From: Fervidifonticultor_A sp037443565
Lineage (GTDB): Bacteria; Sysuimicrobiota; Sysuimicrobiia; Sysuimicrobiales; Humicultoraceae
Assembly: GCA_037443565.1 (NCBI GenBank)
Contig: JBBIOB010000072.1
Coordinates: 1-11,828 of the forward strand
Direction: 5' to 3'
DNA length: 11,828 nt
The translations under genes and the position numbers were made by a program. This document shows, piece by piece, positions 6,172 through 11,828 of the stretch (within the stretch, counting starts at the first letter, position 1; each line of letters begins with the position of its first letter). Under the pieces are notes generated by a model. That model searched no databases, was not told the DNA's origin, and saw only the letters and a list, made by a program, of their open reading frames with translations.

Positions 6172-7476
6172 CTAGCCTCCGTCTGCTCCGGTCGTGTTGT
6201 GCGAACTCGGCCCGGGTGACGGTTCTGCGGGCTTCGAAGCCGCTCCTGCCGGAAACCGCGCGCGCACCCAGGCTCGGGCCTCAGTCGCAGTCATCACCAC
6301 GCCTGCGGCATGCGCCGTCTCGGCCGCCTCGAGGATGCGCGCGAACGCCGGTCCTGGAACATGCCCGAGCGCGAGCAGATCCCGGCCCGAGAGCAGCGGC
6401 CGCATCCGCCCCCGCATCCCGCCGAGCGCGGCGATCACCGCCGCGGCGCGTGCAAACGCTTCCGTGGTCTCGCCGCGCGCGAGCGACGCGACACGGTAGA
6501 CCTCGAGCAGGTCACCCGGTTCGACGCGCCGCAGCACGCGCCGCCGTTCACCCGCCCGCATGACGGGGAGATCCGGCACCCGAAGGTGCTCGTGCACGAG
6601 CGCGGTCACCGCCCGGCGCTCGGCCGCCGAGAACCGCAACCGGCGGCAGATCCCCTCTGCGACCTGGGGTTCCTCGACCAGGTGGAGCAACACGGCCGTC
6701 GCCACGGGTGCGCTGGGCCGCCGCAGGCGGGCCAGCGCCTCGATGGTCTGCGCCAACAGGTTCGGCTGTGGTGCCGCGGAGGCCGGTCGGCTGGCCAGGG
6801 CCGCAACCTCGGGCAGGATCGCCGCGAGCAGCCCGGTATGTGCGAGCAGCCGGACCCCCTCGGCGCGGCCCGGTGCTACGACCAGGCGAACGAGCTCGGC
6901 GTGGACCCGCTCGGCGCTCACCGACGCGATCTCGGGCGCCCGCGCCGCGATCGCATCGAGCACAGCCGGATCGACCGCAAACTCCAACTCGGCGGCGAGG
7001 CGAACCGCCCGCAGCATGCGCAGCCGGTCCTCGGTGAACCGGACCGCCGGGTCGCCAACGGTCCGGATGATACGCTGATCCAGATCGCGGCGCCCGCCGA
7101 CGCGGTCGATGATCTCGTCCGAGACCGGGTCGTACAGGAGCGCGTTGATGGTGAAATCGCGCCGGAGGATGTCGTCGTCGAGGCCGGCGGGCTCCACGAA
7201 CGACGGCCGGCGGCCGTCGAGGTACGGACCTTCTCGGCGGAACGCCGCCACCTCGTAGGCGCGGCCGTCGATGAGGACGGCCGTGACGCCGAACTCCCGG
7301 CCGACCGGAATCGTCCGGTCGAACAACGCGCAGACGGCGTCGGGCGGTGCGGCCGTCACGATATCCAGGTCGGCGGGCGGACGGCCGAGCAGCAGGTCGC
7401 GCACCACGCCGCCGACCAGGTAGCTGTCCCATCCCGCCGCGCGCAGGCGCTCGACAACGCCGAGACCGGGGCGCAC
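6172..7476 (-). CDS. CCA-adding tRNA nucleotidyltransferase / poly(A) polymerase family (class II)
   Basis: This template-independent polymerase of the class II nucleotidyltransferase superfamily is expected to build or repair the CCA end of tRNA; A-adding or CC-adding specialisation cannot be excluded. The head domain begins YLVGGVVRDLLLGRPPADLD, with the GG pair at 22-23 and catalytic D36/D38. RRDFTINALLYD and the arginine-rich EDRLRMLRAVRLAAEL motif follow near residues 145-160. The neck and body are Ala/Arg-rich helices, and no HD phosphohydrolase motif is evident. The start is uncertain: GTG at 7474-7476 is the first usual start after the ytxH stop and gives 434 residues, but it lacks a clear Shine-Dalgarno; the better site (GAGGAAGG) lies too far upstream, at the ytxH stop. 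The gene sits 28 nt after ytxH and 1 nt before the small membrane gene. Confidence 0.9.
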   Translation of the reverse strand: MRPGLGVVERLRAAGWDSYLVGGVVRDLLLGRPPADLDIVTAAPPDAVCALFDRTIPVGREFGVTAVLIDGRAYEVAAFRREGPYLDGRRPSFVEPAGLDDDILRRDFTINALLYDPVSDEIIDRVGGRRDLDQRIIRTVGDPAVRFTEDRLRMLRAVRLAAELEFAVDPAVLDAIAARAPEIASVSAERVHAELVRLVVAPGRAEGVRLLAHTGLLAAILPEVAALASRPASAAPQPNLLAQTIEALARLRRPSAPVATAVLLHLVEEPQVAEGICRRLRFSAAERRAVTALVHEHLRVPDLPVMRAGERRRVLRRVEPGDLLEVYRVASLARGETTEAFARAAAVIAALGGMRGRMRPLLSGRDLLALGHVPGPAFARILEAAETAHAAGVVMTATEARAWVRARFPAGAASKPAEPSPGPSSHNTTGADGG

Positions 7477-7504
7477 CCGGGCTGGCAGCCGGTCCGTGAG
7501 GGGG

Positions 7505-7834
7505 CTAGCCTTCCTCGTGCTCCTCGACGTGCCGGCGCGCCTCGCGGGCCCTATCCTCGAGGACCTCGCGGCCGCGCTCCACCATTTCTCGAAGACGGGC
7601 CGCGCTTTCGTCCAGCTTCGACCGCCCGCGGGCGGAGAGCTCGTCGGCCGTGCCGCGCATCTTCTTGACCATCTCGTCGGCACGCTCCTGGGCTCGCTCG
7701 CGTAGCTGCTCTGCGGACTCGGTGAGTTGATGGCGGGTCTCCTCGCCCGAGCGCGGCGCGAACAGCAGGGCCAGCGCCGTCCCCAGCAGTCCCCCCAGGA
7801 TAAACCCTGCGACGAAGTCTGTGCGGTTGCTCAT
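7505..7834 (-). CDS. YtxH-domain membrane-anchored coiled-coil protein
   Basis: This 109-residue protein has a single N-terminal membrane segment (about 8-27, FVAGFILGGLLGTALALLFA) that runs into the YtxH hallmark F-A-P-R-S-G-E-E-T-R. A long charged helix (about 36-107) follows, rich in Glu, Arg and Ala, with a heptad-like pattern and no Cys. YtxH-type proteins are poorly understood; some are stress-induced general proteins in Bacillus, and many small relatives share this anchor-plus-coil layout. The start ATG at 7832-7834 overlaps the mnmA stop as ATGA, and the Shine-Dalgarno AAGGAG lies 10 nt upstream inside mnmA. It is the second gene of the mnmA operon. The function here is unknown. Confidence 0.85.
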   Translation of the reverse strand: MSNRTDFVAGFILGGLLGTALALLFAPRSGEETRHQLTESAEQLRERAQERADEMVKKMRGTADELSARGRSKLDESAARLREMVERGREVLEDRAREARRHVEEHEEG

Positions 7835-8934
7835 GACGGGTCATCTCCTTCCCGATTACTTTGTTCCCGTTCGATGATGCCGCCTCCTAGCACCACCTCG
7901 CCGTCGTAGAGGGCGACGGCCTGCCCCGGCGCCGCCGCCGGCTGTGGCGTCTCAAACGTCACCCGTGCCTGGTTGTCGGGCAGGAGGCGGACGTGCGCCG
8001 GCACATCGGCCGCCGCGTGGCGCACGCGCGCGGTCACGCGCTCGGGCGGGGGTGGAGGCACAATCCAGTTCATTCGACCGAGCCGCACATGATCCCGCAG
8101 CAGATCCTCTGCCCCGCCGACGATCAGGGCGTTGCGCTCGGCATCGATGTCCACGACGAACTGGGGGACACCGGCGGCCAGGCCCAGCCCGCGGCGCTGC
8201 CCCACAGTGTACCGGCCGATCCCGGCATGCGTCCCGATCACGGCGCCCGACCGGGTAAGGATCGGCCCTGGACGGGCGGCGTCGGGACGCCGCGCCGCCA
8301 CCAGGTCGCCGTAGTGCCCGGCCGGCACGAAGCAGATCTCCTGGCTGTCCGGCTTGTCCGCCACCGGCAGGCCGAAGCGCCTGGCCAGACCGCGCACGTC
8401 AGCCTTGGCGTAGCGTCCGACCGGGAACCGGAGCCGCTCCAGGTGCGCCTGCTGCAGGGCGTAGAGGACGTAGGACTGATCCTTGCGCGGGTCGGCGGCG
8501 CGCAGGAGGACGCGCCGGCCGGTCGCCTCATCCGTGGCGATGCGGGCATAGTGTCCGGTCGCCAGCAGGTCGCAGCCGAGGGCATCCACCCGGTCGAGCA
8601 GCACGCGGAACTTCACGGCCTGGTTGCAGGCAATACAGGGGTTGGGCGTGCGGCCGCGCGCGTACTCGCCGACGAAGTAGTCGATGACCGTCCGCTCGAA
8701 CGCCTCGCGCAGGTTCAGGACATAGTGCCGGATCCCCAGGCGCGCCGCCGCGGCCCGGGCGTCCTCGATGGCGCTCGCGCCGCAGCACGCCCGGCTCGCG
8801 CCGTCCGTCGGCGGCAGCCACGTCGGCCACAGGTTCATGGTCAGTCCGATGACCTCATGCCCCTCGTCCGCGAGCAGGGCCGCGACCACGGCGCTGTCCA
8901 CCCCGCCGCTCATCGCAACGGCGACCCTCGCCAT
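7831..8934 (-). CDS. mnmA: tRNA-uridine 2-sulfurtransferase MnmA
   Basis: MnmA makes 2-thiouridine at wobble position 34 of tRNA-Lys, -Glu and -Gln, activating U34 with ATP and transferring sulfur relayed from a cysteine desulfurase. The PP-loop SGGVDSAV is at residues 9-16. The catalytic cysteine pair is C100 in TPNPCIAC (with C103 as a CxxC partner) and C201 in DSQEICFV, matching the spacing of the E. coli active-site cysteines. The tRNA-binding and barrel parts follow (GIGRYTVGQRRGLGL). An additional CC pair occurs near residue 50. The ATG at 8932-8934 is preferred (GGAG with 8 nt spacing); an in-frame GTG one codon upstream is possible. No desulfurase or iscU gene is nearby, so sulfur must come from elsewhere. 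It is the first gene of its operon. Confidence 0.96.
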   Translation of the reverse strand: MARVAVAMSGGVDSAVVAALLADEGHEVIGLTMNLWPTWLPPTDGASRACCGASAIEDARAAAARLGIRHYVLNLREAFERTVIDYFVGEYARGRTPNPCIACNQAVKFRVLLDRVDALGCDLLATGHYARIATDEATGRRVLLRAADPRKDQSYVLYALQQAHLERLRFPVGRYAKADVRGLARRFGLPVADKPDSQEICFVPAGHYGDLVAARRPDAARPGPILTRSGAVIGTHAGIGRYTVGQRRGLGLAAGVPQFVVDIDAERNALIVGGAEDLLRDHVRLGRMNWIVPPPPPERVTARVRHAAADVPAHVRLLPDNQARVTFETPQPAAAPGQAVALYDGEVVLGGGIIEREQSNREGDDPS

Positions 8935-8967
8935 CACGCCATCTCCGCAGTCGTCATGACGCGTCTG

Positions 8968-8996
8968 ATGCTAGCAACCTCGCCCCGGTGTGTCAA
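8968..8996 (-). promoter_or_regulatory. Near-consensus promoter for the mnmA-ytxH-cca-parA operon
   Basis: On the minus strand a perfect -35 TTGACA (8991-8996) is separated by exactly 17 nt from the -10 TAGCAT (8968-8973), and TGC just before it (8974-8976) makes an extended -10. Initiation would be near 8961, giving a leader of only about 27 nt with the mnmA Shine-Dalgarno in it. It lies in the 82-nt gap after rarA, so the mnmA operon need not depend on rarA transcription. The 11-mer TGCTAGCATCA recurs in the rimP promoter. Confidence 0.8.
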
Positions 8997-9016
8997 AGCC
9001 GCCGCGGCCCGCGCAG

Positions 9017-10348
9017 TCACTCCTGCGGCTCGTCCGCGCCGGCGGTCCCCCACCACTCCTCGAGACGGCGACGGACTTCGGCCTCGGCGCCGCGTGTGGT
9101 CGGTTCGTAGTAGCGACGCCCCGGGACGCCGATCGGCCAGTAGCTCTGGCGCACAAAGCCACCCGGGTGGTCGTGCGGGTACGCGTAGTCGACACCGTGG
9201 CCGAACCGCCGGACGGCCTGGGAGTGGCTGGAGTCGCGGAGGTGGGCCGGCACCCGTCCTGCCCGCTGTTCTTCGACGTCCCGCATCGCCGCGCCGATGG
9301 CCCGGTACACGGCGTTGCTCTTGGGCGCCGTGGCGATGTAGATCGCCGCCTCGGCCATGGGGATGCGCGCCTCGGGCAGCCCGACGTACTCGACCGCGTG
9401 GGCCGCGGCGGTGGCCACGACGAGCGCCATGGGATCGGCGATGCCCACATCCTCCGCCGCGTGGACGACCATGCGGCGGGCAATGAAGCGGGGGTCCTCG
9501 CCCGCGGCGAGCATCCGGGCGAGCCAGTAGAGCGCGGCGTCCGGATCGGACCCGCGCAGGCTCTTGATGAAGGCCGAGATCGTGTCGTAGTGCTGGTCGC
9601 CGTCACGATCGTAGGGAAGGGCGCGGCGCTGCCCCGCGTCGGCCGCCCTGGCCAGCGTGACCCGCCGTCGCCCGCCGACTTCGGGGGCGGCGGCGGCCGC
9701 GGCCTCCAGGATGTTCAGGGCCACGCGCGCGTCGCCGTTGCTCATGCGGACCAGGTGCGCGCGAGCGTCGTCGTCCAGATCGACCCGCGCGTCGGCCAGC
9801 CCGCGCGGATCGGCCAGCGCCCGATCGAGAATGAGGCGGATCTCATCATCGGCCAACGGCTGGAGCTGCGCCACGCGCGAGCGCGAGACCAGGGTGGCGT
9901 TGACCTCGTAGAACGGGTTCTCGGTCGTGGCGCCGATGAGGATGAGCGTGCCGTCCTCGACAAAGGGCAGCAACACGTCCTGCTGCGCCTTGTTGAACCG
10001 GTGGATCTCGTCGATGATCAGCAGCGTGCGCTGCTGATGGAACCGCCGGCGGTCGCGCGCCTCGCCGATGATCCGCTTGAGGTCGACGACACCCGCGGTG
10101 ACGGCGTTGACTTGCTCCACGTGCGATCGCGTGCGGGCTGCGACGATCAGCGCGAGCGACGTCTTCCCGGTGCCTGGGGGCCCCCATAGGATCAGGCTGT
10201 GGACCTGATCGCCGTCGATCGCCGCCCGCAGCGCCGTGCCCGGGCCGACGAGCTGGGCCTGGCCGACGAACTCGTCGAGGCTCTGGGGCCGCATGCGGGC
10301 GGCGAGCGGCGCCTGCGTCTGTGCAGTGGCGTGGTCAAAGAGCCCCAT
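9017..10348 (-). CDS. rarA: Replication-associated recombination ATPase RarA (MgsA/WRNIP1 family)
   Basis: RarA is a clamp-loader-like AAA+ ATPase that acts at stalled replication forks. This 443-residue protein starts MGLFDHATAQTQAPLAARMRP, the family-typical beginning. The Walker A motif GPPGTGKT is at 56-63 and Walker B LLIIDEIHRFNKAQQD around D113-E114. Sensor and finger segments are seen in IGATTENPFYEVNATLVSRSRV. The C-terminal tetramerisation region contains ALYWLARMLAAGEDPRFIARR and MVVHAAEDVGIADP, and the end includes YPHDHPGGFVRQSYWP as in relatives. The frame is open 61 codons further upstream, but the likely promoter falls inside that extension, and the family start is at 10348. 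No clear Shine-Dalgarno precedes this ATG, so initiation may be weak. Confidence 0.95.
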   Translation of the reverse strand: MGLFDHATAQTQAPLAARMRPQSLDEFVGQAQLVGPGTALRAAIDGDQVHSLILWGPPGTGKTSLALIVAARTRSHVEQVNAVTAGVVDLKRIIGEARDRRRFHQQRTLLIIDEIHRFNKAQQDVLLPFVEDGTLILIGATTENPFYEVNATLVSRSRVAQLQPLADDEIRLILDRALADPRGLADARVDLDDDARAHLVRMSNGDARVALNILEAAAAAAPEVGGRRRVTLARAADAGQRRALPYDRDGDQHYDTISAFIKSLRGSDPDAALYWLARMLAAGEDPRFIARRMVVHAAEDVGIADPMALVVATAAAHAVEYVGLPEARIPMAEAAIYIATAPKSNAVYRAIGAAMRDVEEQRAGRVPAHLRDSSHSQAVRRFGHGVDYAYPHDHPGGFVRQSYWPIGVPGRRYYEPTTRGAEAEVRRRLEEWWGTAGADEPQE

Positions 10349-10395
10349 GGTAACGTAGTAGTCCGCGATCCAGTCAGCGTCGGTGAACCATGGGT

Positions 10396-10404
10396 ATCGT
10401 AGCA
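10396..10404 (-). promoter_or_regulatory. Predicted extended -10 promoter for rarA
   Basis: On the minus strand TGC (10402-10404) precedes a -10 TACGAT (10396-10401). No good -35 is found 16-18 nt upstream, which is acceptable for extended -10 promoters. Initiation near 10389 gives a leader of about 40 nt to the ATG at 10348 and rules out the longer upstream open frame. On the plus strand the same bases read TATCGT, which could act as a -10 for the divergent radical SAM gene. Confidence 0.45.
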
Positions 10405-10475
10405 CGGATGCGCGGGGCCACGCGTATCGGGCCGGTCGGAGGGACGCCCCCACCGGCCTGCGAAGAGACCGAAGC

Positions 10476-11693
10476 GTGACGGTCGGAGGCGGCGTTCGGA
10501 TCGCCTGCAAGCGCGAGTCGGTAGTCATCACCCGGTTCGCGCCACACGAGGAGATCTACGCCTTTGATCACGCCGGCCGCCTGTTCACGGCGTGGCGCGG
10601 CAACCGCCTCTACCGTCGCGCCCTCGACGGTCGGGTCATGGAGAAGTACACCGACCGCCGCGGTCGTCGCCCGCGGAAGCACCGGCGATTCCTGGACCCG
10701 GTGGAGCGCTCGGCGCTCATCGACGACGCCGCAGCCGCCGCGGCGGATGGCCTGGCCGCCCTCGGGCGCGGAACAGCCGATGTGTTGTGGTCGGTGGCCG
10801 GCCCGGAAGACCGCGGGGAGGCCTATCGCCTGGTGGCGGCCGCGAGCCGGTTCGACGGTGCGGCCGCCGAGGCCGACCGTCGGCGCTTCGAGGCGGTGTA
10901 CACACCGGTCCCGATCCTGCCGCCGGACCGCTACCTGGCCCTGGTCGTGCAACTCACCGAAGGCTGCCATTGGAACCAGTGTACGTTCTGCTCCTTCTAT
11001 CGGGAGCAGAGGTTCCGGATCAAGTCCCTCGATGAGTTCGCGCGGCACGTCGAGGGCGTCGCCCAATACTTCGGCGAAGGATTGACCCTGCGCCGGGGGG
11101 TCTTCCTCGGCGACGCGAACGCGCTGCTGGGACCGACCGCCGATCTGGCGGTCCGGCTCGATGTGCTGTACAGGCGCCTGCCCGGGCACGCGCAGGACCT
11201 CTCGGCGTTCATCGACGTCTTCACGGGGCACCGGCGAGGGACCGACGACTTTGCCGCGCTGCGCTCGCGCGGCCTGCGCCGGGTGTACGTCGGCCTCGAG
11301 AGCGGTACTGACGAGCTGCTGGCCTTCCTGAACAAACCGCAGACCGCGGACGAGGGCGTCGGGCTGGTGCGAACAATGAAGTCCGCGGGGCTGGCGGTCG
11401 GCGTCATCGTCATGGCAGGCATCGGCGGGAGAGTCTACCAGGAACGCCACATCCGCGACACCGCAGGCGCGCTCGAGGGGATGCAGCTGGGCGCAGGGGA
11501 CCTGGTGTACGTTTCGGCCTTCGAGACGCCGGCCGGGGGGCCCTACGCGGAACGGGCGCGCGCGGGGGGCATCGCGCCGCTCGGGCCCGACGAGCTCGCC
11601 GACCAGGTCGAGGAGCTGCTCAGGGCCGCGGCGCGCGTCGTCGGGCCGAGGACGCGGGTCGCGCCCTACGACATTCAGGAGTTCCTGTACTGA
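10476..11693 (+). CDS. Radical SAM protein with CX4CX2C cluster motif, function unknown
   Basis: This is a 405-residue (from GTG 10476) radical SAM enzyme. The cluster motif is EGCHWNQCTFCSFY with C164, C169 and C172, spacing CX4CX2C instead of the usual CX3CX2C. Related family members that I recall as GCSHNRCTFC carry the same spacing. Further motifs are VFLGDANALL, RRVYVGLESG (the substrate/SAM-side E-S-G of the barrel) and a C-terminal YDIQEFLY that looks like a natural end. The N-terminal 140 residues precede the barrel and match no domain I know. No B12-binding domain is seen. The start is uncertain: no strong Shine-Dalgarno precedes GTG 10476, and GTG 10383 is in frame. The gene diverges from rarA; the substrate is unknown. 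Confidence 0.85.
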   Translation: MTVGGGVRIACKRESVVITRFAPHEEIYAFDHAGRLFTAWRGNRLYRRALDGRVMEKYTDRRGRRPRKHRRFLDPVERSALIDDAAAAAADGLAALGRGTADVLWSVAGPEDRGEAYRLVAAASRFDGAAAEADRRRFEAVYTPVPILPPDRYLALVVQLTEGCHWNQCTFCSFYREQRFRIKSLDEFARHVEGVAQYFGEGLTLRRGVFLGDANALLGPTADLAVRLDVLYRRLPGHAQDLSAFIDVFTGHRRGTDDFAALRSRGLRRVYVGLESGTDELLAFLNKPQTADEGVGLVRTMKSAGLAVGVIVMAGIGGRVYQERHIRDTAGALEGMQLGAGDLVYVSAFETPAGGPYAERARAGGIAPLGPDELADQVEELLRAAARVVGPRTRVAPYDIQEFLY

Positions 11694-11828
11694 TCCGCAG
11701 GCACCGGCGGGCGGCCGCGCGTGCTGCTGACCTCGCCGCAGGGCCGGCGATTCGACCAGCGCTACGCCGAGGAGCTGGCAGGCGAGCGGCACCTGGCGCT
11801 GCTGTGCGGCCGGTACGAGGGCGTGGAC
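11694..11828 (+). pseudogene. trmD: TrmD (tRNA m1G37 methyltransferase) fragment lacking its N-terminus
   Basis: In the same frame as the radical SAM stop (TGA 11691-11693), the next 45 codons encode TGGRPRVLLTSPQGRRFDQR, then YAEELAGERHLALLCGRYEG and VD at the window edge. LLTSPQG and CGRYEGVD are core TrmD signatures of the SAM-binding trefoil knot; TrmD methylates G37 of tRNA. The first about 80 residues of a normal TrmD (LFPEMF, DDRPYGGG region) are absent in all three forward frames upstream, where the radical SAM coding continues instead. No rpsP, rimM or other usual trmD neighbour is present. This may be a truncated gene or an assembly chimera at a contig end. The continuation beyond the window is unknown; a GTG at 11721 would give only an incomplete enzyme. 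Confidence 0.75.

Noticed and set aside
8990..9016. GC-rich sequence after rarA as a terminator
   Set aside because: Only a short GCCGCGGC-like palindrome and a run of three T residues are present, and the mnmA -35 begins there.
10349..10531. 61-codon N-terminal extension of rarA
   Set aside because: The extension contains the predicted rarA promoter, has no RarA similarity, and MGLFD at 10348 is the usual family start.
10374..11792. 472-codon minus-strand frame opposite the radical SAM gene
   Set aside because: Long antisense frames are expected in GC-rich coding DNA; the translation is repetitive Arg/Gly/Val with no domain, while the plus strand carries clear radical SAM motifs.
1..11828. 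tRNA or rRNA genes, CRISPR arrays, insertion sequences, phage genes
   Set aside because: No tRNA cloverleaf or T-loop consensus, no spaced repeats, no transposase or integrase motifs, and almost all sequence is accounted for by the listed genes.

Overview
This is a gene-dense, strongly GC-rich bacterial chromosome segment (about 70% G+C by eye). Most genes are housekeeping genes on the minus strand. Nothing phage-like, transposon-like or CRISPR-like is visible. The gene content suggests a high-GC member of the Terrabacteria-type phyla: rimP-nusA-ylxR-infB as one block, a discrete AsnRS, a YtxH-type protein beside tRNA enzymes, and RarA next to MnmA. I cannot name the phylum with confidence.

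Layout from left to right. Positions 1-2529 (minus) hold a transcription/translation operon in the order rimP, nusA, ylxR (rnpM), infB, with infB cut by the window edge. Its leader contains a promoter at 2642-2671 and a strong intrinsic-terminator hairpin at 2556-2585, just before rimP; it looks like an attenuator. Positions 2767-4074 (minus) hold asnS. Diverging from it is a HAD phosphatase at 4141-4791 (plus).

Positions 4792-8934 (minus) form a tightly packed operon: mnmA, a ytxH-like gene, a CCA-adding/poly(A) polymerase-family gene, a 50-residue single-helix membrane protein (not previously called by length-limited ORF finding), an orphan parA, and a 151-residue protein with a five-cysteine C-terminal module. 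It is driven by a near-consensus promoter (TTGACA, 17 nt, TAGCAT) at 8968-8996. rarA follows at 9017-10348 (minus). A radical SAM enzyme with an unusual CX4CX2C cluster motif diverges from it at 10476-11693 (plus). The last 135 bases encode the middle of TrmD without its N-terminal ~80 residues, directly after the radical SAM stop codon.

Functionally the window combines three themes. The first is translation and RNA maturation: IF-2, RimP, RnpM/YlxR, AsnRS, MnmA, CCA enzyme and the TrmD fragment. The second is transcription elongation (NusA). The third is genome maintenance (RarA, ParA). The most promising uncharacterised unit is the parA cluster. The Cys-rich protein starts with a basic helix resembling the ParA-stimulating N-terminus of ParB, although no parB is present, and a tiny membrane protein is encoded immediately upstream of parA. 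The other items worth checking are the rimP-nusA leader attenuator and the broken or chimeric trmD end.
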